Positions 26,436 to 36,504 of a stretch of DNA of 64,000 bases are shown here, in pieces (positions within the stretch are counted from its first letter, which is position 1; each line of letters begins with the position of its first letter). The translations under genes and the position numbers were made by a program. Source of the DNA: Gammaproteobacteria bacterium. GTDB taxonomy: Bacteria > Pseudomonadota > Gammaproteobacteria > JAUZRS01. The notes below the pieces were generated by a model. The model worked only from the letters and a program-made list of their open reading frames with translations. It had not been told where the DNA came from and made no database searches. The stretch lies in contig JAUZSP010000003.1 in the NCBI GenBank assembly GCA_030949385.1, positions 62,001 to 126,000 of the forward strand, given 5' to 3'.

Positions 26436-26894
26436 TTACCAATGATAACCAAACGATATACTGGGCAACCAGTTGTGTTCAGTCTTGGGTTGATTTTCAT
26501 CAGCCACATCAATCTGAGAATCCACCGAATACAATTCAATAGAAGTCTCCCAACCACTTTTATTAAAGCCATTTGAGTTATACAAATAGCCAATTTTATG
26601 GCCTGAAAACACCGTAGTAATCGCAAACCCAGATAACAATGAAACACTGATGGCACTGTGCTCCGATACTTTACGCATATAGCCAACATTTCCATAAACC
26701 AATGCAGAAAGAGCCACTTCTGCAAAAACTACAGACTCATCAATATTCTTATTGATGTGAAGCAAAGGTACAAACCCAGAAAAAAGACCGTAACGCAAAC
26801 CAGCACCGTACCCAAAATGATAATTGAACAGTGAATTTGCATGGCTTGCGACTGGAAAAAACAACGCACTGCATAGCACAATAATTTTCCACAT
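26436..26894 (-). CDS. Small outer-membrane beta-barrel-like protein
   Basis: This 152-residue protein has a signal peptide (cleavage near SHANS) and alternating hydrophobic/polar strands with aromatic belts: YHFGYGAGLRYGLF, SVSLLSGFAITTVF, WLPSISFGYHW. The last residue is Trp, as is usual for outer-membrane barrels. It resembles PagL/acyloxyacyl-hydrolase-like or OmpW-like small barrels, but I see no catalytic His-Ser pair I can vouch for. It stands alone between the MITE and hemH, and its function is unknown. Confidence 0.65.
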   Translation of the reverse strand: MWKIIVLCSALFFPVASHANSLFNYHFGYGAGLRYGLFSGFVPLLHINKNIDESVVFAEVALSALVYGNVGYMRKVSEHSAISVSLLSGFAITTVFSGHKIGYLYNSNGFNKSGWETSIELYSVDSQIDVADENQPKTEHNWLPSISFGYHW

Positions 26895-26932
26895 TAAACT
26901 CTTCCTTTTGTTACAACACTTAAAATTTATCC

Positions 26933-28018
26933 CTACGCCCCATCAGCCAAAGCCCGCTCCCGCACACCACCCAACTCTTCATCACTCCGAACATCCAACC
27001 AACCGGCCATATTCTCCGTTACCAACTGCGCCAAAAACTCAATGTGCTCAGGGCGATCATTCAAGGCGGGGATGTAACGCAGATCCTCACCACCGGCTTC
27101 GATAAAGAGCTCACGGTTCTCCATTGCGATCTCTTCCAAAGTCTCCAAACAGTCCGCTGAAAACCCAGGGCAGACCACATCCACGGTTTTCACCCCCTCT
27201 TTGGCCAGCTCCTGCAAACGCAAACTGGCATAGGGTTTTAGCCACTCCTCACGCCCGAAACGAGACTGAAACACCAACTGCCACTGCTCCGGCTGCAACT
27301 CCAGCTCCTGCGCCAACAGATGCCCCGTTGCCTGACAGTGGCAATAATAGGGATCACCGGCCAAGTGCATCTTTTTCGGGATGCCGTGAAAAGAGAGCAG
27401 CAATTTATCCCCCTGCCCCCGCTCCGCCCACTGCTGACGCACGGAATCCGCCAAGGCCTTGATGTACGCCGGTTGCTGAAAGTACTGATTGATAAAGCGC
27501 AGCTCTGGGATCCAGCGCTGTTTTTGCAGCACCTTGGCAACGCCATCAAACACCGAAGCGGTGGTGGTGGCTGAATATTGCGGATAAAGCGGCAAAACCA
27601 GCACTCGACGCACATTAGCCACTTGCAGCGCCTGCAGACCCGCCTTGATCGAAGGGTTGCCGTAACGCATCGCCAACTGCACCTTCACCGGGGCCTCTAA
27701 AGACGCACTGAGCTGCTTTTGCAACGCCTCTGTCTGGCGTTTTGAAATCGCCAACAGCGGTGAACCCGCCTCACTCCAGACCTTGGCATAGGCCTTAGCG
27801 GAACGATTGGGGCGAAAGCGCAGAATCACCCCGTGCAGAATCGGCAACCAAATCAGACGCGACAACTCGACCACTCTCGGATCGGCTAAAAACTCGCCCA
27901 AATACGCCTGCAAGGCTTTTTTCGTTGGCGCATCGGGTGTCCCCAAATTGACCAACAAGACCCCCAACGGCTCCGCTTGGCCGTGTTGATAATTCGTCTC
28001 ACCCTGATATGCGCTCAT
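26933..28018 (-). CDS. hemH: Ferrochelatase
   Basis: This 361-residue enzyme inserts Fe2+ into protoporphyrin IX. Family landmarks are VLLVNLGTPDAPTKKALQAYL near the start, VLPLYPQYSATTTASVFD, the metal/porphyrin-site LLSFHGIPKKMH, QSRFGREEWLKPY and DVVCPGFSADCLETLEEIAME, with the catalytic His and Glu in place. It overlaps the ampG start by 4 bp and is probably translated after it. A haem supply fits the many c-type cytochromes nearby. Confidence 0.96.
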   Translation of the reverse strand: MSAYQGETNYQHGQAEPLGVLLVNLGTPDAPTKKALQAYLGEFLADPRVVELSRLIWLPILHGVILRFRPNRSAKAYAKVWSEAGSPLLAISKRQTEALQKQLSASLEAPVKVQLAMRYGNPSIKAGLQALQVANVRRVLVLPLYPQYSATTTASVFDGVAKVLQKQRWIPELRFINQYFQQPAYIKALADSVRQQWAERGQGDKLLLSFHGIPKKMHLAGDPYYCHCQATGHLLAQELELQPEQWQLVFQSRFGREEWLKPYASLRLQELAKEGVKTVDVVCPGFSADCLETLEEIAMENRELFIEAGGEDLRYIPALNDRPEHIEFLAQLVTENMAGWLDVRSDEELGGVRERALADGA

Positions 28019-29418
28019 AATGCTTCTCGCTTTATTTTAGGCTCTGGCACCCAACGCGCCGCCAGCCAAACCAACAGCAGCGCAGGCAGACCCAGCGCCG
28101 CCGTAATTAAAAAGAAAACCTGATAATTAACCTCGTCCACCAGCACGCCCGAAAAGCCGCCCATAAATTTGGGCAACAACAACATCATCGAGCTGAAAAG
28201 TGCGTACTGCGTGGCGGAATAAGAAATGTTGGTCAAACTGGAGAGATAAGCCACAAAGGCCGCCGTCGCTAACCCCGCACTGAGGTTGTCCACCGAGACC
28301 ACCAACATCAGCATATTGATGTTGTTGCCCATGCCCGCCAACAAGGCAAACAGCAGGTTGGTGCTGGCGGTCAACAGCGCGCCCAAAAAGAGGATCGGCA
28401 TGACCCGATAACGGTTCACCAACAGCCCGCCGAGCACCGCCCCCAGCAAGGTCATAATAATGCCAAACACCTTGGTGACGTTGGCCACCTCCTGCTTGCT
28501 AAAGCCCATATCCACATAAAAAACATTCGCCATCACCCCCAAAACGATGTCCGCCATGCGGTAGCTGGCGATCAGCGCCAAAATCAGCAGCGCCTGCCAG
28601 CGGTAACGGACAATAAAATCCACAAAGGGATTGATCACCGCATTCCAAAAACGCACAACAAAACGCTGCACACAAGGCGGCAAAAAACGCCAATGAGCGA
28701 CTTTCTGCGCGTTCTCCGCTTCGCGCTGCTGCACCGCCTGATCAACGGGTTTTTCCGGCTCGGCAATCAACAAGGTGGTAAGAATGCCAACCCCCATCAA
28801 CAGCGCCATGCACCCATAAGCCATCGTCCACGGCAGCCGTTGGTAGCTGCTCTCATCGGGGTCAAAATAGGCCGCAATCCACAGCACCCCCGCTGAAGCA
28901 AAGATCATCGCAATGCGATAACCGATCATATAGGTCGAAGCCAACACCCCTTGCAAACGCTCATCGGAAGACTCAATACGATAGGCATCAATAACAATGT
29001 CTTGCGTCGCCGAGAAAAAAGCAGTTAACAGCGCCAGCCAAACCAACAACTCCAGATTCAACAGCGGATCGGTCAACGCCATTGAGAGAATCAGCAACAA
29101 CAGAATCACTTGAGTCAACAACAACCAAGCACGACGACGACCCAGCCAGCGCGTCAGTAGCGGCACAGAGAGCCGATCCACCAACGGAGACCAAAGCCAT
29201 TTAAAACCATAGGCCAACGCCACCCAACTGATAAAACCGATGCTGGAACGCGCCACACCCGCCTCGCGCAACCAGAAAGAAAACGTACCGAAGACCAGCA
29301 AAATCGGCAAACCACTGGAAAACCCCAAACAAAGCAGCGCCACAGCGCGAGGGTTTTTATAGGCACGCAGGTTCTGCAACCACGACGTTTGGCCGTTACT
29401 GGGGTTCATTGAATTCAT
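28015..29418 (-). CDS. AmpG-family MFS transporter (muropeptide permease type)
   Basis: This 467-residue major facilitator has about 12 transmembrane segments and the AmpG N-terminus: ALLCLGFSSGLPILLVFGTFSFWLREAGV, then ISWVALAYGFKWLWSPLVDRL, GRRRAWLLLTQ and ATQDIVIDAYRIE. AmpG carries GlcNAc-anhydroMurNAc peptides into the cytoplasm for cell-wall recycling. An insertion between helices 6 and 7 is longer and charged, as in some AmpG homologues. It is divergent from pyrE. Confidence 0.88.
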   Translation of the reverse strand: MNSMNPSNGQTSWLQNLRAYKNPRAVALLCLGFSSGLPILLVFGTFSFWLREAGVARSSIGFISWVALAYGFKWLWSPLVDRLSVPLLTRWLGRRRAWLLLTQVILLLLILSMALTDPLLNLELLVWLALLTAFFSATQDIVIDAYRIESSDERLQGVLASTYMIGYRIAMIFASAGVLWIAAYFDPDESSYQRLPWTMAYGCMALLMGVGILTTLLIAEPEKPVDQAVQQREAENAQKVAHWRFLPPCVQRFVVRFWNAVINPFVDFIVRYRWQALLILALIASYRMADIVLGVMANVFYVDMGFSKQEVANVTKVFGIIMTLLGAVLGGLLVNRYRVMPILFLGALLTASTNLLFALLAGMGNNINMLMLVVSVDNLSAGLATAAFVAYLSSLTNISYSATQYALFSSMMLLLPKFMGGFSGVLVDEVNYQVFFLITAALGLPALLLVWLAARWVPEPKIKREAL

Positions 29419-29492
29419 AACCTAGGCTTCGCCCTGCTCAAACAGGCGTGTATCATACCCGAGTTTTTAGCCATCGCCGAAAGGGTCAGCCC

Positions 29493-30137
29493 ATGCAAGA
29501 GTTCCAACGCCAGTTTCTCGATTTTGCCATTCAACAAGGGGTGTTAAAGTTTGGTCAGTTTCAGCTCAAATCGGGACGCACCAGCCCCTATTTTTTCAAT
29601 GCCGGACTGTTCAAAAGTGGCGCAGCGCTGGCCAAACTGGGGCGCTTTTACGCTCAAGCGATCAGCAACCACGGCTTAGAATACGATCTACTCTTTGGCC
29701 CCGCCTACAAAGGCATTCCACTGGCCACCGCCACCAGCATCGCCCTCTTTGACCATCACCAACAGGATAAAGCCTACTGTTTCAATCGCAAAGAGGCCAA
29801 AAGCCACGGTGAAGGCGGCAGCTTGGTGGGCGCACCCTTAGAAGGCAAGGTACTGATTGTGGATGATGTTATCACCGCTGGCACCGCCATTCGGGAAGCC
29901 GTCGGCATTATTCAACAGGCCGGAGCCAGCTTGGCAGGTGTGGTAATTGCGCTGGATCGACAAGAGACCGGACAAGGTGCTCAATCGGCCATTCAAGAGG
30001 TGGAGCAACAGTATAATATTCCGGTTATCAGCATCGTTAAGCTGACCGACATGATGAGTTACCTAGAAAAAAGTGACGCTTTGCAGCAACATTTGGCCGC
30101 CGTCACGGCCTATCGACAATCCTACGGCATCGAATAG
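29493..30137 (+). CDS. pyrE: Orotate phosphoribosyltransferase
   Basis: This 214-residue pyrimidine biosynthesis enzyme converts orotate and PRPP to OMP. It contains [34 protein letters not shown], the loop [16 protein letters not shown] and the PRPP site [17 protein letters not shown]. The ATG at 29493 fits the family N-terminus; an upstream 15-codon extension is not supported. It lies near argB and algC as in several gammaproteobacteria. Confidence 0.96.
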   Translation: MQEFQRQFLDFAIQQGVLKFGQFQLKSGRTSPYFFNAGLFKSGAALAKLGRFYAQAISNHGLEYDLLFGPAYKGIPLATATSIALFDHHQQDKAYCFNRKEAKSHGEGGSLVGAPLEGKVLIVDDVITAGTAIREAVGIIQQAGASLAGVVIALDRQETGQGAQSAIQEVEQQYNIPVISIVKLTDMMSYLEKSDALQQHLAAVTAYRQSYGIE

Positions 30138-30339
30138 CCGATTTTTTAGGCATTGTTACGATGAAAAAGTGTAAAGTGAAGCTCTCATAAACGGAACTTT
30201 AACAACAATGCCAAAGTCTGGTCTGCTAAGTGCTTGATTGGAAAAACAGACTTTACTTCAATGAGTCACAATGAAGTGAACCGTTCAACCGATTTAGAGA
30301 TCCAAAGCTTATGTCAAACCCGCTCAAAAGGAGACTGGA
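30138..30339. other. Intergenic region between pyrE and the DUF4124 gene
   Basis: Two inverted repeats stand out. AAAGTCTG (about 30212-30219) pairs with CAGACTTT (30246-30253), and TTACTTCAATG pairs imperfectly with CAATGAAGTGAA to its right. They could form transcript hairpins between the two genes; there is no T run typical of a terminator. A GGAG ribosome site precedes the next gene. Confidence 0.35.
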
Positions 30340-30966
30340 ATGAAACAGACGTCCCTACTGACCTGTCTTTTTGTTTTGCTCACGGCAACGGTCGAGGCTG
30401 CCCCTGAGCGGGTCTTTAAGTGGGTCGATCAAAACGGCGTGATTCACTACGGCGACATACTGAACAATCGCGCCAATCAAGGCCGCCATGCGGTGCTCAA
30501 CTCGCAAGGGGTGATCATCAAACAGATTAATGCCATCGCCACTCCGGCTGAATTGGCCGCCGCACAAGAGGCCAAAAAACGCCACAAAAGGCAGCTCGCT
30601 CGACAAGAGCAGCAACGCCGCAGCGATCAAATTCTGCTCACCACCTTCACCACCGAACGAGACCTGCTGCTGGCACGTAATGGCCGTTTGGATTCCATAG
30701 ACAGCACCATTCAACTCAATCAGCGTCGCCTCGACAGCATTGAACGCCAATTACAAGATCTGCGCAAAATGCTCATCCGCCTCGATGTTCGCGAAAAGCA
30801 GAGCACCCAACACCTGCTCAAACAGCAAGCCCACTTAGAAAAACAACAGAGCAAACTAGAGCAAGCCTTGAGCGAAAAACAGCATGAACGCAATAATTTA
30901 GCACGCAAATTTGACCGCGATCTGCTGCGTTTTCGAGAGCTGCAAGCCAATCCTGCTGCCCCTTAA
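30340..30966 (+). CDS. DUF4124 domain periplasmic coiled-coil protein
   Basis: A 208-residue protein with a signal peptide (to about residue 20), a DUF4124 domain at the mature N-terminus (VFKWVDQNGVIHYGD, the family's hallmark) and a long charged coiled coil (about 70-200). DUF4124 proteins are common in gammaproteobacterial envelopes and have no settled function. The gene is convergent with argB. Confidence 0.82.
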   Translation: MKQTSLLTCLFVLLTATVEAAPERVFKWVDQNGVIHYGDILNNRANQGRHAVLNSQGVIIKQINAIATPAELAAAQEAKKRHKRQLARQEQQRRSDQILLTTFTTERDLLLARNGRLDSIDSTIQLNQRRLDSIERQLQDLRKMLIRLDVREKQSTQHLLKQQAHLEKQQSKLEQALSEKQHERNNLARKFDRDLLRFRELQANPAAP

Positions 30967-30982
30967 ACAATTCACAGCCGCG

Positions 30983-31888
<906 letters not shown>

Positions 31889-33265
31889 TTAAAAAGGGAG
31901 AGATAAGGTGTCATCTACGGCCAACATGACGCTACGGAAACGATCTTGAATGCGATCCAACGCCGCTTGCTGATCCGCTTCAAAACGAATCACCAACGAT
32001 GGCGTGGTATTGGAGGCGCGTACCAAACCCCAACCGTCAGCAAACTCAACCCTCAGACCGTCCAAAGTAATGATGTTAGCGTCGCTAAAATCAGCCTGCT
32101 CTGTCAGTTGCGCCATAAAACGGAAATTATCGCCTTCATTGGCAAAATGCACATTCAGCTCAGGGGTGTTCAGACTGTCGGGCAGTTGGGCAAACAGCTC
32201 CGCGCTGCTCAATTCACTCTGACTCAAAATCTCCAACAGGCGCGCCGCCGCGTAGAGGGCATCATCAAACCCGTACCAACGCTCTTTAAAAAAGATATGG
32301 CCGCTCATCTCGCCGCCCAGCAGCGCACCGGTCTCCTGAATGCGCGCTTTCATCAAGGAGTGACCGGTTTTCCACATATCCGCCACACCGCCCGCTGCCT
32401 CAATCTCGCTGGCCAAATGGCTGGAACATTTCACATCATAAACAATGCGCCCACCCGGATGACGGCTGAGCACATCGCGAGCGTAAAGCATCATCTGCCG
32501 ATCCGGCCAGATCACATGGCCATCACTGTCGATCACCCCGACACGATCACCGTCACCGTCAAAGGCCAAACCCAGATCCAGCCCCTTCTCGCCCACCGCC
32601 TCAATCAACTCTTGCAGGTTTTCCAATTTGCTCGGATCGGGGTGATGATTGGGAAAGGTACCGTCAATCTCACAATGCAACTCCTCCACCTCACAGCCCA
32701 AAGCGCGCAGTAACTTAGGAGCCAGCTCACCGGCCACGCCGTTGCCACAATCCACTGCGACCTTCAGCGGGCGGCTCAAACTCACATCACTCACAATCCG
32801 TTGCAAGTAATCACCCTCAAGATCCAGCTGTCGCTGTGACCCTTGGCCTTGATGATAATCGTCCTTTTCAATCCGGTGCAGCACACGCTGAATCATCTCG
32901 CCGTGCAGTGTTTCACCGCCCATCATCATCTTCAAGCCGTTATAATCGGGTGGATTATGGCTGCCCGTGACCACAATGCCAGTACCGGTTTTAAGCTGAT
33001 AAGTGGCGTAATAAAGCACAGGGGTGGGCTGCTGACCGATGTCGATCACCTCACAGCCCGTGCTCACCAAACCCTCAATCAACGCCGCCACCAAAGCGGG
33101 GCCAGAGAGACGACCGTCACGCGCCACCACCACCTGCGATAGATTTTTAGCCAAACACTCGCTGCCAAAGGCGCGGCCAATGGCACGCACCGCATCGGGA
33201 GTCAGGCTTTCCGTAACCACACCACGAATATCGTAAGCACGGAACATGGAGGCGGTAATGTTCAT
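31889..33265 (-). CDS. algC: Phosphomannomutase/phosphoglucomutase
   Basis: This 458-residue alpha-D-phosphohexomutase interconverts mannose or glucose 1- and 6-phosphates for LPS and exopolysaccharide precursors. It has MFRAYDIRGV at the N-terminus, the phosphoserine loop VTGSHNPPDYNGLKM, the Mg2+ loop FDGDGDRVGVID, the sugar loop GGEMSGHIFF and the phosphate-binding RASNTTPSLVIRFE. It leads the algC-argB unit. Confidence 0.95.
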   Translation of the reverse strand: MNITASMFRAYDIRGVVTESLTPDAVRAIGRAFGSECLAKNLSQVVVARDGRLSGPALVAALIEGLVSTGCEVIDIGQQPTPVLYYATYQLKTGTGIVVTGSHNPPDYNGLKMMMGGETLHGEMIQRVLHRIEKDDYHQGQGSQRQLDLEGDYLQRIVSDVSLSRPLKVAVDCGNGVAGELAPKLLRALGCEVEELHCEIDGTFPNHHPDPSKLENLQELIEAVGEKGLDLGLAFDGDGDRVGVIDSDGHVIWPDRQMMLYARDVLSRHPGGRIVYDVKCSSHLASEIEAAGGVADMWKTGHSLMKARIQETGALLGGEMSGHIFFKERWYGFDDALYAAARLLEILSQSELSSAELFAQLPDSLNTPELNVHFANEGDNFRFMAQLTEQADFSDANIITLDGLRVEFADGWGLVRASNTTPSLVIRFEADQQAALDRIQDRFRSVMLAVDDTLSLPF

Positions 33266-33474
33266 AATTCGGCATCCTGAGTTGGGATCAATTAAAGGGG
33301 TGTTTTTTAGGCTGGCGAATCATAACAAATTTTCTGAGAAAAACCTTTCTCCGGTTTTTTCTGACGCTGGTCTCTTTTTCAACCATCAACACTGGTTTTT
33401 TCTGCTAAAAGGTTCACTCTGACCATCTTAAGTTTCATTTAAGAAAAATTGCTCTCCAGAGTAGGACAATAAAA

Positions 33475-36306
33475 ATGGATTTATCCAAGCTCAAAACCAC
33501 ACTCACTGCCTTGATTTTTATCACCCTCTTGAGCAGCCTGAACAACGTCGCTCACGCATTGGCTCTGAGTCGAGCACCCTACCTGCAGATGGCCACCCCC
33601 AACAGCATCACCGTCCGCTGGCGCACCGATCAGCTCAGCCTCGGTGAAGTCTCCTATGGTCTGACGGCCAACAACCTCAATCTAACCGCCAGCGCCTCCA
33701 ACGCCTTGGCCTTGGATCACGAAGTGAGCCTCACCAACCTCAGCGCCAACAGCCGCTACTATTACAGCGTCGGCGAAAACGGTACGCCACTGGCCAGCGC
33801 CGCAGGCAGCGTGCATCATTTTGATACCCCGCCCAACAACGGCAGCAGCAAAAGCAGCCGCATCTGGGTGCTGGGGGATTCGGGCGTCAACGACGGCGGC
33901 GCACGAGCGGTGCGGGACAGCTTTTACGCCAAAGAGATCAGCGACAATCAGCAAGCCAACCTGATCTTGCTGCTGGGAGACAACGCTTACGCCAACCGCC
34001 GTTTGGGCAGCAGTGACGGCAGTGATGCCGCCTATCAAGACGCGCTGTTTTCCAAATACGAAAGCATCCTCAGCCGTGCGTCACTCTGGCCTTCCATGGG
34101 CAATCACGACGTGCGTAACGGCAACATCAGCGTCTATCGAGACATCTTTTCTCTGCCCAGCGACAGCAGCGGCACGGAGTTGTATTACTCTTTCGATTAC
34201 GCCAACGTGCATTTTATCTGCCTCGACTCAATGGAAAGCAACCGCGACACCACCGGCTTGATGTACAGCTGGTTGGAGAGCGACTTGGCCACCAGCAGCG
34301 CCGACTGGATCGTCGCCTATTGGCACCATCCGCCCTACAGCAAAGGCAGCCACAACTCCGACGACCGTAGCCGCGAGGGAAAATTGGTACAGATGCGAGA
34401 AAACTTCCTGCCTCTGCTGGAGAGCTACGGCGTTGATCTGGTGCTCAGCGGCCACAGCCACTCCTACGAACGCTCCTACTTGATTGATCAACACTACGGC
34501 GACTCCAGCACCTTTAACCGCACCACCCAACTCAAAGACGGCGGCGACGGCAAACCCCTCAGCAACGGCGCGTACCTCAAAGCCGCCGGAGCCAATCAAG
34601 GCGCGGTTTATGTGGTCAGCGGCTCCTCCAGCCAGATTGATGCCGATGCGGAAACGGCCTTTATGAACGGCGACGTTCATCCGGTGATGTACCGCAGCAA
34701 AATTGAATACGGTTCGGTGATTTTAGACGTGAACGCCAATCAGATGAACGTCCAGTTTCTCAATAAAGACCATCAAGTCAGTGACCATTTTCGCATTCAA
34801 AAAGGACTGGACAGCACCCCACCGGAACTGCTGTTCGCCCAAGTCATCAACGCCAACACCGTCCAGCTCAGCCTCTCGGAAACGCCGCTCAGCGTCAGCC
34901 TCAGCCAATTTGTGATCAGTGATGGGGTCTCTGTGAACGCGGTCAATTTTAATAACAGCAGCATCACCTTAACCACCTCTACTCTGCCCAGCAATCTGCC
35001 GCTCACCTTGACCGTGGCGGGTCTGAGCGACAGCGCCGGTAATGTCATGCTGGCCAGCAGCCAGAGTCTGATCTTTGCTCAGAGCCAAAACACCCCCCCG
35101 CCGAGCCTCAATCTGCAAGCCGAGGTCAACGCCGCCAATGAAATCAGCCTCCGCTGGCAGCCGCTTAATGATCCAAATGCCTTTCTCTATCGAATCACCC
35201 GTAATGACCAGCACCTGATCAATATTCTCGCCAGTGACCTCAGCAGCAGCTACCAAGACAGCGCCCTATTGGCCAATACTGAATACCGTTATCAATTGAT
35301 TGTTTTGGATGGCAACGGCACGGTTTTGGGCAGTGAGAATACGAGCGTCAGCACCGCTGATGCCGTCTCTACGGGGACAGGCACCGCACCTCCAAGCAGC
35401 ACGGCTCCAACCACGACAACGGTGACAACAACATCGGGCGGTGGTGGGCTGTCGTTTTATGGCGTGTTGCTGTTTGGATTGGTTCGCCTTAAAAAAAAAT
35501 CAAGCGTATTACTCTGCCTCGCCTGCCTTGCCTCTTCACCCGTCTGGAGCCACGCCGACATTCAACGCAGCCTGAACATCATCAACGAACAGATTCAACA
35601 GCAACCCAAAAACGCTCAGCTCTACCTGCAACGGGCAGAACTGCACCACCAACATCAAAATTGGTCGCTTGCCCTAAAAGACTACACAATTGTGCAGCAA
35701 CTCGATGCAAACAGCGCACAACTGCCTCTGCTGCGTGGCAACACCCATCTGCACGCGGGACACTACTCACAGGCCAAAGCGGATCTCGATCAAGCCATCC
35801 AACGGCAGCCAAAAAATGCCACCGCCTATCTTTATCGAGCACGAACCTTTCGCGCGCTCAAACAAACGGATGCAGCACTGCACGATTTTGATCAAGCACT
35901 CAAACAGCAACCCAAAAGAGCGGCGTGGCATTTGGAACGAGCGGAACTGTTAATTCAAACCGGCAAAGGTAAACAGGCTCTCAAGGGGCTTGAGCGTGCC
36001 ATGAGCGAAGTCGGTGCTTTGGTCGGATTTATTAAAAGGGGCGTTGATGTCGCCCAACGACAGAAAAAGTATAAACAGGCCATAGGTTATCTGGATAAAT
36101 TGCCAAAGGCACTTTATCAAAGCCCATTGTGGATGTTAAAACGTGGGAAATTATTACAGCAGGATCAACAAGTTGAAGCAGCGCAACAGACCTACCAAAA
36201 AGCACTGGATAGCATTAATGCTCTGCCACCGTTTCGACAACAGGTTCGGGCGGTTCAGGAGTTGAAACAGCAGATCATGAAGGCATTAACGGATATTACA
36301 CACTAA
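33475..36306 (+). CDS. Secreted purple-acid-phosphatase-like protein fused to a TPR protein
   Basis: A single 943-residue frame joins two proteins. Residues 1-30 are a signal peptide. About 30-125 is the fibronectin-like PAP N domain (APYLQMATPNSITVRW). About 128-430 is a metallophosphatase core with the full metal set: LGDSGVNDG, LLGDNAY, MGNHDVR, YWHHPPYS and LSGHSHSYER. Ig/FN3-like modules and a Thr/Ser-rich linker follow. Near 650-675 GGGGLSFYGVLLFGLVRLKKK resembles a GlyGly-CTERM sorting tail (rhombosortase substrate). Directly after it, SSVLLCLACLASSPVWSHA resembles a second signal peptide, leading into TPR repeats (about 700-935). The joint is at an A9 tract (35491-35499), and an in-frame TTG at 35479 could start the TPR protein separately. 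Phosphoesterase activity is likely; its substrate is unknown. Confidence 0.85.
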   Translation: MDLSKLKTTLTALIFITLLSSLNNVAHALALSRAPYLQMATPNSITVRWRTDQLSLGEVSYGLTANNLNLTASASNALALDHEVSLTNLSANSRYYYSVGENGTPLASAAGSVHHFDTPPNNGSSKSSRIWVLGDSGVNDGGARAVRDSFYAKEISDNQQANLILLLGDNAYANRRLGSSDGSDAAYQDALFSKYESILSRASLWPSMGNHDVRNGNISVYRDIFSLPSDSSGTELYYSFDYANVHFICLDSMESNRDTTGLMYSWLESDLATSSADWIVAYWHHPPYSKGSHNSDDRSREGKLVQMRENFLPLLESYGVDLVLSGHSHSYERSYLIDQHYGDSSTFNRTTQLKDGGDGKPLSNGAYLKAAGANQGAVYVVSGSSSQIDADAETAFMNGDVHPVMYRSKIEYGSVILDVNANQMNVQFLNKDHQVSDHFRIQKGLDSTPPELLFAQVINANTVQLSLSETPLSVSLSQFVISDGVSVNAVNFNNSSITLTTSTLPSNLPLTLTVAGLSDSAGNVMLASSQSLIFAQSQNTPPPSLNLQAEVNAANEISLRWQPLNDPNAFLYRITRNDQHLINILASDLSSSYQDSALLANTEYRYQLIVLDGNGTVLGSENTSVSTADAVSTGTGTAPPSSTAPTTTTVTTTSGGGGLSFYGVLLFGLVRLKKKSSVLLCLACLASSPVWSHADIQRSLNIINEQIQQQPKNAQLYLQRAELHHQHQNWSLALKDYTIVQQLDANSAQLPLLRGNTHLHAGHYSQAKADLDQAIQRQPKNATAYLYRARTFRALKQTDAALHDFDQALKQQPKRAAWHLERAELLIQTGKGKQALKGLERAMSEVGALVGFIKRGVDVAQRQKKYKQAIGYLDKLPKALYQSPLWMLKRGKLLQQDQQVEAAQQTYQKALDSINALPPFRQQVRAVQELKQQIMKALTDITH

Positions 36307-36314
36307 AAAAAACG

Positions 36315-36498
36315 CTAGGGGCGGAACATTTTCCGCCCTTGCTCCAGTCCCCACGCAAGAGCATGGGAGCTAGGGAAGTACGCTGTAGGGGCAGACCTGT
36401 GTGTCTGCCCTTTGTTTGAAAGGCATAGATTTACAAGCACACCTTTGGTTTAAAAACACCATTAATTTGAAAGGGCGCACACATAGGTGCGCCCCTAC
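36315..36498. repeat. Three GGGC-type palindromic repeats with covarying arms
   Basis: GGGCGGAA/TTCCGCCC (36319-36338), GGGCAGAC/GTCTGCCC (36389-36410) and GGGCGCAC/GTGCGCCC (36473-36494) are three perfect 8-bp palindromes with 4-6 nt loops. The latter two are tied to GTAGGG or CCCTAC. All share the outer GGGC/GCCC but differ in the inner four bases, with matched changes on both arms. The 198-bp gap between the two genes holds nothing else I can identify. Confidence 0.7.
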
Positions 36499-36504
36499 TG
36501 TACC

